Source: Streptomyces sp. KL109B (GTDB lineage Bacteria > Actinomycetota > Actinomycetes > Streptomycetales > Streptomycetaceae). From it: a stretch of 64,000 bases of DNA. Shown piece by piece: positions 40,907 through 49,280 of this stretch (positions are counted from its first letter, which is position 1; each line of letters begins with the position of its first letter). The notes beneath the pieces were generated by a model. That model was not told the DNA's origin. It saw only the letters and a program-made list of their open reading frames with translations, and did no database searches. Both the position numbers and the translations under genes were made by a program. Where the stretch lies: positions 186,001 to 250,000 of the forward strand of contig NZ_JASERL010000007.1 of assembly GCF_030766935.1 (NCBI RefSeq), given 5' to 3'.

Positions 40907-42082
40907 GTGTTCCTCGACAGTCTGCTCACCCGCAACCCCGAGCTGGCCGACGCCGCGGCGGACCTGCACCGACGGGGCGAGATCCCCCCGGACACGTACG
41001 TCATGGACCTCGACGCCATCGAGGCGAACGCCGCACTGCTGGCCGCCGAGGCGGACCGGCTCGGCCTGAGCCTGTGGTTCGTCGTCAAGCAGTTGGGCCG
41101 CAACCCCGAGTTGATCAGGGCGATCGCCCGCCACATCCCCCGCTACGCCGCCATCGACCCGCCCGAGGCCCGCACCCTGCACGCGGCGGGCGCGCAGGCC
41201 GGGAACCTCGGCCACCTGGTCCAGATCCCGTACCGCGCCCTGCCGGAGATGCTGGCCTGGCGCCCCGAGACGGTCACGGTGTACGACCTGGCCAACGCCC
41301 GCGCCGTATCGGACGCGGCCCGTGAACTGGGCTTCGTACAGGACGTGTTGATCAGGCTGGAGGGCGCGGAAGGTTCCGTCTACCCCGGGCAGGAGGGCGG
41401 GGTTCCGTTCGCCGGGATCGACGCCTTCGCGGCCGAGGCCGAGCGGCTGCCGGGGGTGCGGATCGCGGGCGTCACGGCGTTCCCGTGCGTGCTGTGCGAC
41501 CCGGTAACCGGCGAGCCCTCCCCCACGCCGAACTTCGAACTCGCCGTCAAGGCGCGCCAGACGCTGGCCGCGCGCGGGCACACCGGCCTCAAGCTCAGCG
41601 CCCCCAGCGCCACCTCCATGGCCACGCTCCCGCTGCTCGCCGAACTCGGCGCCACGCACGGCGAGCCAGGACACTCCCTCACCGGCACCACACCGCTGCA
41701 CGCCCACGACCTCACGCAGCCCGAGAAGCCCGCGTACGTGTACGTGTCCGAGGTCGCGCACACGCTGAGCGACGGCCGACCAGCCGTCTACGGCGGCGGC
41801 TTCTACCCGCGCTCGGGCATCAAGACGGCGCTGCTGCCCCGCACCGGCGAGCGCCTGCGGGTCCAGGACGCGCCCGCCGAGAACATCGACTACTACCGGC
41901 TGCTCGACGCCCCCGAGCCCGGAGTCGGCGGCGGCGCGGGCGTCGAGGTGGGCGACACCGCGCTCCTCGCGTTCCGTACGCAGATCTTCGTGACGCGCTC
42001 GACGGTCGCGGTGGTGGCGGGCCTGGCCGACGGGGCGCCGCGCCTCCTCGGCCTGTACGACGCGCAAGGAAGGGCCCTGTGA
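40907..42082 (+). CDS. yhfX: YhfX-like PLP-dependent alanine-racemase-fold enzyme (fold type III)
   Basis: 391 residues from GTG 40907, 5 bases after yhfS. The N-terminal TIM barrel carries the PLP lysine Lys61 in LWFVVKQLGRNPELI; the C-terminal beta domain has GDTALLAFRTQIFVTRS. YYRLLDAPEPG and EPGHSLTGTTPLHA are family features. It matches E. coli YhfX, distantly related to alanine racemase and D-threonine/ornithine enzymes. A racemase, epimerase or decarboxylase acting on the operon's amino compound is plausible but unproven. Confidence 0.86.
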   Translation: MFLDSLLTRNPELADAAADLHRRGEIPPDTYVMDLDAIEANAALLAAEADRLGLSLWFVVKQLGRNPELIRAIARHIPRYAAIDPPEARTLHAAGAQAGNLGHLVQIPYRALPEMLAWRPETVTVYDLANARAVSDAARELGFVQDVLIRLEGAEGSVYPGQEGGVPFAGIDAFAAEAERLPGVRIAGVTAFPCVLCDPVTGEPSPTPNFELAVKARQTLAARGHTGLKLSAPSATSMATLPLLAELGATHGEPGHSLTGTTPLHAHDLTQPEKPAYVYVSEVAHTLSDGRPAVYGGGFYPRSGIKTALLPRTGERLRVQDAPAENIDYYRLLDAPEPGVGGGAGVEVGDTALLAFRTQIFVTRSTVAVVAGLADGAPRLLGLYDAQGRAL

Positions 42083-42111
42083 TGAACGAGCAAGGGAAGG
42101 CCCTGTGATGA
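42064..42111 (+). repeat. 22-bp near-exact duplication at the yhfX-yhfW junction
   Basis: Positions 42064-42085 are repeated at 42090-42111 (26-base period, one base shifted within a G-run). The first copy holds the yhfX stop, the second the yhfW start, and between them lies an eight-codon ORF (MNEQGKAL) whose stop overlaps the yhfW ATG as TGATG. Confidence 0.85.
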
Positions 42112-43457
42112 GCAAGACCGTGATCGTGGTGGTGGACGGGTTCGGGGTCGGCGCGATGCCGGACGCCGGGGCACTTCGCCCCGGTGACCTGGTGGCGGAC
42201 ACCTGTGGGCACGTGCTGGACCGGTGCCGGGAGGCGTTCGGCCGGCCGTTGCGGCTCCCGGTGCTCGGGGCGCTCGGCCTCGGCCTGGTGCACCCGCACC
42301 CGGACCTGGCGCGGCACACGCACCTGCCGGTCGCTGCGGGGCGGGCGGCGCTCGGCTACCCGGGCGCGGACACGTTCGCCGGGCACCAGACGATGATGGG
42401 CGCGGACTTCAGCCGGGTGACGGTGGCCCGGCTCGCGGACCACCTGGACGAGGTGACGCGGGCCCTCACGGACGCGGGTCACCGGGTCGAACTCCTCGAC
42501 GGCAAGCCTCTGTTGGTGGTTGACGGCGTGGTCCTCGTGCACGACAACCTGGAGGCGGACCCCGGCATCAACTGGAACGCCTCGGGCCGCTTGGACGACG
42601 TCGACCTCGACCTCGACCTCGACTCCGGCGCGCCCTCCGGCTCCGGCCACGCCCCCGACACCGGCCCCAGCCACTCCCCCGCCTCCACCTCCACCTCCGC
42701 CCCCACCTCCACCTCCGGCTTCGACCGCATCCTCGCCATCGCCCGCACCGTACGGACCGTCGCCCCCGTCGCCCGCGTCATCGCGGTGGGCGGGCACGCG
42801 GACGGGCCGCTGCCCGGCTTCGTACGGGACGGGGACGGCGGCACGGTCGGCCTGGACACCCCGGCGACCGGGTTCTACCGCAACGGCGGGCTGCAAGTGC
42901 AGCACTTGGGCGCCGAGTTGGACCACACCCGGCAGCTGCCCGACCTCGCCGCCCGCGCCGGGATCCCGGTCACCCTCGTCGGCAAGGCCGCCGACATCCT
43001 CGCCTGCGAGGCGGCGGTGCGGCGGCCCGCCGTGGACACCGCCGAGGTGCTCGCACACACCCTGGAGGCGGTGCGGACCGACGGGGACGCGCTGGTGGTG
43101 GCGAACGTGCAGGAGTCGGACCTCGCCGGGCACCAACAGGACGTCGAGCGGTACGGCCGGATCCTGGAGCAGGTCGACGCGGGGCTCGCGGCGCTGCTGT
43201 CCCTGCTGACCGGGCCCGGCGACCGCCTGATCGTCACGGGCGACCACGGCAACGACCCGACGATCGGGCACGCCTTCCACACCCGCGAGTACGTGCCGGT
43301 GCTGATCCACCGGCCCGGGGCGCGGGGTGTGGAGCTGCTGCCGGACGCGTCGAGCCTGGCCGACGTGGGGGCCACCGCGGCGGCGGCGCTCGGCCTCGAC
43401 CCGGCGGGCCTGGCCAACGGCACGGAGATCCGCGAGGCGGCGGCGCGGGCGGCCTGA
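42108..43457 (+). CDS. yhfW: YhfW-like phosphopentomutase-family metalloenzyme
   Basis: 449 residues. It is an alkaline-phosphatase-superfamily enzyme like phosphopentomutase: Asp10 (VVVDGFGVGAMPDA), Thr89 as probable phospho-acceptor in PGADTFAGHQTMMG, Asp338 and His342 in ESDLAGHQQDVERYG, Asp379-His380 and His391 in TGDHGNDPTIGHAFHTREYV. It should isomerise or hydrolyse a phosphorylated sugar-like compound using two metal ions. Residues ~163-204 are an unusual low-complexity insert of Asp/Leu then Ser/Thr/Pro. It is last gene of the operon, followed by a strong terminator. Confidence 0.87.
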   Translation: MSKTVIVVVDGFGVGAMPDAGALRPGDLVADTCGHVLDRCREAFGRPLRLPVLGALGLGLVHPHPDLARHTHLPVAAGRAALGYPGADTFAGHQTMMGADFSRVTVARLADHLDEVTRALTDAGHRVELLDGKPLLVVDGVVLVHDNLEADPGINWNASGRLDDVDLDLDLDSGAPSGSGHAPDTGPSHSPASTSTSAPTSTSGFDRILAIARTVRTVAPVARVIAVGGHADGPLPGFVRDGDGGTVGLDTPATGFYRNGGLQVQHLGAELDHTRQLPDLAARAGIPVTLVGKAADILACEAAVRRPAVDTAEVLAHTLEAVRTDGDALVVANVQESDLAGHQQDVERYGRILEQVDAGLAALLSLLTGPGDRLIVTGDHGNDPTIGHAFHTREYVPVLIHRPGARGVELLPDASSLADVGATAAAALGLDPAGLANGTEIREAAARAA

Positions 43458-43500
43458 CCGCCGTACGCACAGCACATATACGCACAGCACATAAGGGCAT

Positions 43501-43539
43501 GTGTAAGGGGCGCCCACCATTGGTGGGCGCCCCTTACAC
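43501..43539. terminator. Bidirectional terminator between yhfW and ffh
   Basis: A perfect 18-bp stem GTGTAAGGGGCGCCCACC (43501-43518) with its complement at 43522-43539 and a 3-base loop ATT. It ends both convergent transcripts. Confidence 0.9.
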
Positions 43540-43571
43540 GCTCAAAGAACCCGCGGGCCTCTGCCTCAGCC

Positions 43572-45134
43572 TCAGCCCATGAACTTCTTGAACTCGTCGG
43601 GCAGTTCGAACTTGCCGTCCTGCTGGTCCGCGTCGGCGCCGGGCAGGCCGAGCGCGCCGCCGGCCTCGGCGGCGGCCGCACGCCGTGCGGCCTCCTCCTG
43701 CTCCTGCTGCTTGCGCTTCATCGGGTTGCCGGAGCGCTGCTTGCCCTTGGCCTTCTTCGGCTGCTTCTTCTGCCGGCCGGGGCCGCCGCCCGAGCCCGGC
43801 ATCCCCGGCATCCCGGGCATGCCGCCGCCCTGGGCCATGCGGGACATCATCTTGCGGGCCTCGAAGAACCGCTCGACGAGGTTCTTGACCGCGCTGACCT
43901 CGACGCCGGAGCCCTTGGCGATACGGGCGCGGCGCGAGCCGTTGATGATCGTCGGCTCCGTGCGCTCGGCCGGGGTCATCGACTTGATGATGGCGGCCGT
44001 GCGGTCGACGTCACGCTCGTCGAGGTTGGCGATCTGGTCCTTCATCTGCCCCATGCCCGGCAGCATGCCGAGCAGCTTGGACATCGAACCCATCTTCCTG
44101 ACCTGCTCCATCTGAGCCAGGAAGTCGTCGAGCGTGAAGTCCTGGCCCTTCTTGGAGGCCAGCTTGGAGGCCATCTTCTCGGCCTCTTGCTGCGAGAAGG
44201 TCTGCTCGGCCTTCTCGATCAGCGTGAGCATGTCGCCCATGCCGAGGATGCGGGACGCCATGCGGTCCGGGTGGAACGCGTCGAAGTCGTCCAGCTTCTC
44301 GCCGTTGGAGGCGAACATGATCTGCTTGCCGGTGACGTGGGCGATCGACAGGGCCGCACCACCGCGGGCGTCACCGTCGAGCTTGGAGAGCACCACGCCG
44401 TCGAAGCCGACGCCGTCGCGGAAGGCCTCGGCCGTGTTGACCGCGTCCTGACCGATCATGGCGTCGACGACGAAGAGGACCTCGTCCGGCGAGACCGCGT
44501 CGCGGATGTCCGCGGCCTGCTGCATCAGCTCCTGGTCGATGCCGAGACGTCCGGCGGTGTCGACCACGACGACGTCGTACACCTTGGACTTGGCGTACTC
44601 GATGGAGTCCTTGGCGACCTTCACCGGGTCGCCCACGCCGTTGCCCGGCTCCGGCGCGTAGATGCCGACGCCGGCGCGCTCGGCGACGACGCTCAGCTGG
44701 TTCACGGCGTTCGGGCGCTGGAGGTCACAGGCGACGAGCAGCGGCGAGTGGCCCTGGGACTTGAGCCAGCGGCCGAGCTTGCCCGCGAGGGTGGTCTTAC
44801 CGGCACCCTGCAGACCCGCGAGCATGATCACGGTCGGGCCGGACTTGGCGAAGCGCAGCCGGCGGGTCTCGCCGCCGAGGATGCCGATGAGCTCCTCGTT
44901 GACGATCTTGATGACCTGCTGGGCGGGGTTCAGCGCCTGGGAGACCTCGGCGCCGAGGGCGCGCTCCTTGATCTGCTTGATGAACGCGCGGACGACGGGC
45001 AGCGCGACGTCGGCTTCAAGGAGGGCGATCCGGATCTCGCGCGCCGTGGCGTCGATGTCCGCCTCGCTGAGGCGCCCCTTGCCGCGGAGGTTCTTGAATG
45101 TCGCTGCGAGGCGATCGGAGAGAGTGTCGAACAC
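43572..45134 (-). CDS. ffh: Signal recognition particle protein Ffh
   Basis: 520 residues from GTG 45134 (FDTLSDRLAATFKNLRGKGR). The N domain is followed by the SRP GTPase domain with LAGLQGAGKTTLAGKLGR, DTAGRLGIDQELM and SKLDGDARGG, and a methionine-rich M domain (VRKMGSMSKLLGMLPGMGQM and ARKMMSRMAQGGGMPGMPGM) that binds 4.5S RNA and signal peptides. A Lys-rich C-terminal tail is present. It targets nascent membrane proteins to FtsY, encoded at 57.7 kb in this window. Core gene lying between two accessory operons. Confidence 0.97.
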   Translation of the reverse strand: MFDTLSDRLAATFKNLRGKGRLSEADIDATAREIRIALLEADVALPVVRAFIKQIKERALGAEVSQALNPAQQVIKIVNEELIGILGGETRRLRFAKSGPTVIMLAGLQGAGKTTLAGKLGRWLKSQGHSPLLVACDLQRPNAVNQLSVVAERAGVGIYAPEPGNGVGDPVKVAKDSIEYAKSKVYDVVVVDTAGRLGIDQELMQQAADIRDAVSPDEVLFVVDAMIGQDAVNTAEAFRDGVGFDGVVLSKLDGDARGGAALSIAHVTGKQIMFASNGEKLDDFDAFHPDRMASRILGMGDMLTLIEKAEQTFSQQEAEKMASKLASKKGQDFTLDDFLAQMEQVRKMGSMSKLLGMLPGMGQMKDQIANLDERDVDRTAAIIKSMTPAERTEPTIINGSRRARIAKGSGVEVSAVKNLVERFFEARKMMSRMAQGGGMPGMPGMPGSGGGPGRQKKQPKKAKGKQRSGNPMKRKQQEQEEAARRAAAAEAGGALGLPGADADQQDGKFELPDEFKKFMG

Positions 45135-45418
45135 GGCGGTCGCGAATCCTCGGGTCGGTGGCTTTACGGACAGGTCGCCCTCCAGGGTATCCGCCCGCAC
45201 GGCCATGGTCAGTGGCCCGGTCCCGTAGCGGTTCGCGGACCCCTGGTCCGGCCGCCAATTACGATCCCTGCGGTTCCGGAAATCCGCACACATCAGTGGC
45301 GTCCGGCTGGGTAGACGCCTTCAGGTTTCGTCGCCGCCCCTCACCTTCGCCCCGTGCCGGGGCATGCCCGGTCGCGCCCGGAACCGTCGCACCACACGTA
45401 CCCAAGGAGTCCCCACAG
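45135..45418. other. Intergenic region upstream of ffh and of the osmoprotectant transporter
   Basis: 284 bases containing the ffh promoter and leader (minus) and the promoter of the transporter operon (plus). I could not single out a consensus promoter; no RNA gene seen. The 4.5S RNA gene is not here. Confidence 0.45.
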
Positions 45419-45547
45419 ATGACCTCCCCGCGTAGTTACCGGCCGCCGCGGCCGGTCCGCAGGCCACCGGCACCACCGGCACCACCGGCACCACCCGCAC
45501 CACCCGCACCACCAGCCACACCGGCCCCCCAGGGCAGGCCCGCGTGA
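45419..45547 (+). CDS. Small polyproline leader ORF upstream of the osmoprotectant transporter
   Basis: 42 residues from ATG 45419 with AAGGAG 9 bases upstream: MTSPRSYRPPRPVRRPPAPP, then more PPA units (six PPA in a row in total) and PATPAPQGRPA. Its stop overlaps the permease start (GTGA), so it is positioned for translational coupling. Runs of PP stall ribosomes unless EF-P acts, so it could be a leader peptide that tunes expression rather than a functional protein. The repeat arises from 9-base CACCGGCAC-like slippage. It could also be non-coding. Confidence 0.5.
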   Translation: MTSPRSYRPPRPVRRPPAPPAPPAPPAPPAPPATPAPQGRPA

Positions 45548-46191
45548 ACTTCTTCGACTACCTCCAGGGCAACTGGCCCGATGTGCTCGACGCCGCGCTC
45601 GCCCACATCCTGCTCGTCCTCGAAGGGCTCGCCCTCGCGGTGCTGATCGGCGTGCCGGTGGCGATCCTCACGTACCGCACGCGCGCGCCGCGCGCCGCCG
45701 TGCTCGGGGCGGCGGGGCTGCTTCTGACGATCCCGTCGTACGCGCTGTTCGGCCTGCTGATCACGCCGCTCGGCCTGGGCACGGGCCCCTCGATCGTGGC
45801 CCTGACGCTGTACGCGCTGCTGCCCGTTATACGTAACACCGTTGTCGGCCTGCGCGAGTTGGACCCGGCGGTCGTCGAGTCGGCGAACGCGATGGGCATG
45901 ACCCGCCTGAAGGTCCTCGCCACCATCGAGTTCCCGCTGGCCTGGCCCGTCGTCCTGACCGGCCTGCGGCTCGCGACGCAGATGCTGCTCGGCATCGCCG
46001 CGATCGCCGCCGCCGTGAACGGCCCCGGTCTCGGCAAGCTCATCCTCGACGGGCTGAACGCCGCGGGCACCCCGTTCGCCATCTATCTGACGTTGGAGGG
46101 CGCGCTCGCCATCGTCGTCCTCGCGCTGCTCTTCGATCTGCTCTTCGCCCTGCTGAACCGTCTGACCACTCCGAAGGGGGTCACCCGATGA
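45544..46191 (+). CDS. Osmoprotectant (betaine/choline-type) ABC transporter permease
   Basis: 215 residues from GTG 45544. It has five or six membrane segments and the binding-protein-dependent EAA motif VVESANAMGMTRLKVLATIE. OpuCB/ProW-like small permease. It starts inside the stop of the small leader ORF and ends overlapping the ATPase start (ATGA). With the second permease gene it forms the membrane channel. Confidence 0.9.
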   Translation: MNFFDYLQGNWPDVLDAALAHILLVLEGLALAVLIGVPVAILTYRTRAPRAAVLGAAGLLLTIPSYALFGLLITPLGLGTGPSIVALTLYALLPVIRNTVVGLRELDPAVVESANAMGMTRLKVLATIEFPLAWPVVLTGLRLATQMLLGIAAIAAAVNGPGLGKLILDGLNAAGTPFAIYLTLEGALAIVVLALLFDLLFALLNRLTTPKGVTR

Positions 46192-47321
46192 TCCGGCTCG
46201 ACCGGCTGACCAAGTCCTACCCCGGCCAGGAGCGTCCGGCGGTGGACGAGCTGACGTTGGAGATCCCCGAAGGGCAGATCGTCGTCTTCGTAGGCCCGTC
46301 GGGCTGCGGCAAGACCACGACGATGAAGCTGATCAACCGGCTGATCGAGCCGACGTCCGGCCGTATCCACCTCGCCGACGAGGACGTCACCTCGATCCCG
46401 GTGCACGAGCTGCGCCGCCGCATCGGCTACGCGATCCAGCAGTCGGGGCTCTTCCCGCACCAGACGGTCGCCCAGAACATAGCCACCGTGCCCGGCCTGC
46501 TCGGCTGGGACAAGAAACGCGTCCACGCGCGCGTGGACGAGCTGCTCGACATGGTGGGCCTGGACCCGGACACGTACCGCGGCCGCTACCCGAAGCAGCT
46601 CTCCGGCGGTCAGCAGCAGCGCGTCGGCGTCGCCCGCGCGCTCGGCGGCGACCCGCAGGTGATGCTGATGGACGAGCCGTTCGGCGCGATCGACCCGCTC
46701 AACCGCGAGGCGCTCCAGAACGAGTTCCTGAAGATCCAGGCCAAGCTGCGCAAGACGATCGTCTTCGTCACCCACGACATCGACGAGGCCGTGAAGATGG
46801 GCGACAGGATCGCCGTCTTCGCCGAGCACGGGAATGTCGTCCAGTACGACACCCCGGAGAAGATCCTCGCCGAGCCCGCAAGCGAGTTCGTCACGGACTT
46901 CATCGGCGCGGGCGCCGCCGTACGCCGCCTCTCCCTGACCCGGCTCGGGGACGTCGACGTACCGCTGTGGTCCACCGTCGCCGATTCGGCGAGCGCCGAG
47001 GAGCAGCGGGACGCCGCCGACCACTGCGACCGCGAGTTCGTCGTCGTACTCGACGAGGACCGCCGCCCGGTCGGCTGGCTGCCCGCCGACGGCGGCTCGC
47101 GGATGCCGCTGATCTCCCCGCTCGGCCCCGAAACCAGCCTGTACGACGCGCTCGACGAGCTGCTCGCCGTGAACGCGTCCGCGCTGGCGGTCGTGGACGA
47201 CATGGGCCGCTATCGCGGGGTCGTCGCCCTGGACACGCTGCGCACGCTGATCCACGCCAACGGCGGCTCCGGTCTGGTGCCGAGGCAGGGACAGGGGCAG
47301 GGACAGGGGGCCCGGCCGTGA
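46188..47321 (+). CDS. Osmoprotectant ABC transporter ATP-binding protein (OpuCA/ProV-like)
   Basis: 377 residues. It has Walker A GPSGCGKTTTMKLI, Q-loop IQQSGLFPHQTV, signature LSGGQQQRVGVARAL, Walker B VMLMDEPFGAID and H-loop VTHDIDEAV. A C-terminal pair of CBS-like halves (DREFVVVLDEDRRPVGWLP and ALAVVDDMGRYRGVVALDTL) is the ionic-strength sensor in OpuA/OpuC systems. The last residues are a Gln/Gly slippage repeat. It links ATP hydrolysis and osmotic sensing to uptake of betaine, choline or carnitine-type solutes. Confidence 0.92.
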   Translation: MIRLDRLTKSYPGQERPAVDELTLEIPEGQIVVFVGPSGCGKTTTMKLINRLIEPTSGRIHLADEDVTSIPVHELRRRIGYAIQQSGLFPHQTVAQNIATVPGLLGWDKKRVHARVDELLDMVGLDPDTYRGRYPKQLSGGQQQRVGVARALGGDPQVMLMDEPFGAIDPLNREALQNEFLKIQAKLRKTIVFVTHDIDEAVKMGDRIAVFAEHGNVVQYDTPEKILAEPASEFVTDFIGAGAAVRRLSLTRLGDVDVPLWSTVADSASAEEQRDAADHCDREFVVVLDEDRRPVGWLPADGGSRMPLISPLGPETSLYDALDELLAVNASALAVVDDMGRYRGVVALDTLRTLIHANGGSGLVPRQGQGQGQGARP

Positions 47322-48142
47322 CCCAGGCACTCGTCGAGGACGCCCACGACCCGTCCGCCGCGCAGACCGCACAGACCGCACAGACCGCACAGGCCACGGA
47401 ACGCACCCGTACGCTGCCGCCCCTGTGGCGCCTCGCCCTCACCCCGCTCGCCCTCGCCGTGGTCCTCGGCCTCCTCGCCTGGTACGTCACCGGGCAGGAC
47501 CTGGACCAGATCGAGCGGCGCAGCCTGAACGCGGACTACCTGCTCAGCCGCACCCTCACGCACCTCGAACTGACCGCCGCCGCCACGGTGTTGATCCTCG
47601 TGATCGCCATCCCGCTCGGCGTGCTGCTGACCCGCCGCAAGGCCCGCGCCCTCGCCGGGCCCGTCCTCGCGATCGCCAGCATCGGGCAGGCGCTGCCCTC
47701 GCTCGGCCTGATCGTGCTGCTCGCGGTGGCCTTCGTCAGCCTCGGCGTGACGCAGATCGCGCTGATCGCGTTCGTCGCGTACGGAGTGCTGCCGGTGCTG
47801 CGCAACACCATCGCGGGCCTCCAGCAGGTCGACGAGTCGATCCTGGAGTCCGCGCGGGGCATGGGCATGACGCCGTGGGAGGTGCTGCGCCGGATCGAGC
47901 TGCCGCTCGCGGTGCCGGTGATGCTCGCCGGTATCCGTACGGCACTGGTGGTCACGGTGGGCACGGTCGCGCTCGCGACGTTCATCGGGGCGGGCGGCCT
48001 CGGCGACGTGATCTCGAACGGGATCAACTCCAGCCGGGACCTGGTCCTGATCACCGGCAGCGTGCTCGTCGCCGTCCTCGCGCTGCTCGTGGACTGGGTC
48101 GCCGGGATCGTCGAGAACCTGCTGCGCCCGCGCGGTCTGTGA
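47318..48142 (+). CDS. Osmoprotectant ABC transporter second permease
   Basis: 274 residues from GTG 47318, overlapping the ATPase stop. An N-terminal tail with AQTAQTAQTAQA comes from a 9-base tandem repeat; then about six membrane segments, with the docking loop ESILESARGMGMTPWEVLRR. It pairs with the first permease as in OpuCB-OpuCD. An extended periplasmic loop around YVTGQDLDQIERRSLNADYL is typical of the OpuCD-like partner. Confidence 0.9.
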   Translation: MTQALVEDAHDPSAAQTAQTAQTAQATERTRTLPPLWRLALTPLALAVVLGLLAWYVTGQDLDQIERRSLNADYLLSRTLTHLELTAAATVLILVIAIPLGVLLTRRKARALAGPVLAIASIGQALPSLGLIVLLAVAFVSLGVTQIALIAFVAYGVLPVLRNTIAGLQQVDESILESARGMGMTPWEVLRRIELPLAVPVMLAGIRTALVVTVGTVALATFIGAGGLGDVISNGINSSRDLVLITGSVLVAVLALLVDWVAGIVENLLRPRGL

Positions 48143-48160
48143 GAAGGGGCCAGAAGAAGA

Positions 48161-49195
48161 GTGAAGACATCCATGTCACCCAAGTCGTCCATGACCGCCG
48201 CGCTCTGCGCCGCCCTGCTCGCCGGCACCGCCCTGACCGGCTGCACGAGCACCGTCGGCGCTGGCGGCACCGGCGGATCCGCCGACAACCTGCCACGCAA
48301 AGCCAGCCGGCAGCAGCTCGACAGCGGCTCCATCGCCAAGGACGTCGACCTGAAGGGCGCGCGGTTCACGGTCGGCTCCAAGGAGTTCACCGAGCAGCAG
48401 ATCCTCGGCAAGATCACGAAGTACGCCCTTGAGGCGGCCGGCGCCAAGACCAAGGACCAGACGGGCCTCCAGGGCACCACGATCGCGCGCGGCGCGCTGG
48501 AGAGCGGCGACATCGACATGTACTGGGACTACTCCGGCACCGGCTGGACCCAGTTCCTGCAGCACGACACGCCCGTCCAGGGCAGCGCCGCGCAGTTCGA
48601 GGCGACGTCGACCGAGGACCTGAAGAAGCACAAGATCAAGTGGCTGGGCCCGGCGAAGTTCGGCAACCAGTACGCGATGGCGCGCGCCGCCGACGCCCCG
48701 GGCCGCGCGGGCAAGGTCGACTCGATCAGCGACCTGGCGAAACTGGCGAAGGAGCACCCCGAGGACGCCACGCTCTGCGGCGCGTCGGAGTTCCTGGACC
48801 GCGAACTGTCGGCGATGGAGAAGAGCCCGTACAAGCTCAAGTTCCAGGCGCCGCAGGTCTACCAGAACGCGCTCGCGCTCGACTACGTGAACGTGGCGAA
48901 GAGCAGCCCCTGCTCGTTCGCCGAGGTGTTCACCACGGACGCCCGCCTGAAGTCCCTCGACCTGAAGGTCCTGGACGACGACAAGGGGCACTTCACGACG
49001 GAGCTGGCCGCGCTGACCGTGCGCGACGCGACCGCGAAGAAGTACCCGCAGCTCACGAAGCTGGCGAAGAAGCTCGGTGACGCGCTCACCGAGCAGGCCA
49101 TCATCAAGCTCAACGGGATGGTCGACCTGGAGGGCAAGAGCGCCGACCAGGCCGCGCTGTACTTCCTGCGTACGAACGGTTTCATCGGCAAGTGA
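48161..49195 (+). CDS. Osmoprotectant ABC transporter substrate-binding lipoprotein
   Basis: 344 residues from GTG 48161; ATG 48173 is an alternative. The lipobox ALTGC gives Cys28. The mature protein is of the OpuAC/ProX type II fold: FTVGSKEFTEQQILGKITKY at the start is the classic OpuCC/choline-binding string, then IDMYWDYSGTGWTQFL and ETxxDARLKSLDLKVLDDDK-like positions. Betaine, choline or carnitine is the likely ligand; tryptophan and tyrosine residues in DMYWDYSGTGW fit an aromatic cage. It ends the operon at a terminator. Confidence 0.9.
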   Translation: MKTSMSPKSSMTAALCAALLAGTALTGCTSTVGAGGTGGSADNLPRKASRQQLDSGSIAKDVDLKGARFTVGSKEFTEQQILGKITKYALEAAGAKTKDQTGLQGTTIARGALESGDIDMYWDYSGTGWTQFLQHDTPVQGSAAQFEATSTEDLKKHKIKWLGPAKFGNQYAMARAADAPGRAGKVDSISDLAKLAKEHPEDATLCGASEFLDRELSAMEKSPYKLKFQAPQVYQNALALDYVNVAKSSPCSFAEVFTTDARLKSLDLKVLDDDKGHFTTELAALTVRDATAKKYPQLTKLAKKLGDALTEQAIIKLNGMVDLEGKSADQAALYFLRTNGFIGK

Positions 49196-49202
49196 CGCGG
49201 CC

Positions 49203-49229
49203 GGGGCCGGGGTCCACCTCCCCGGCCCC
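49203..49229. terminator. Bidirectional terminator between osmoprotectant operon and glnD
   Basis: GGGGCCGGGG (49203-49212) and CCCCGGCCCC (49220-49229) form a perfect 10-bp stem with a 7-base loop. Confidence 0.8.
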
Positions 49230-49280
49230 CGCTCCCCCTACTCCCTCCTCACCCACCCGCTCCCCCTACTCCGCCCCCAC

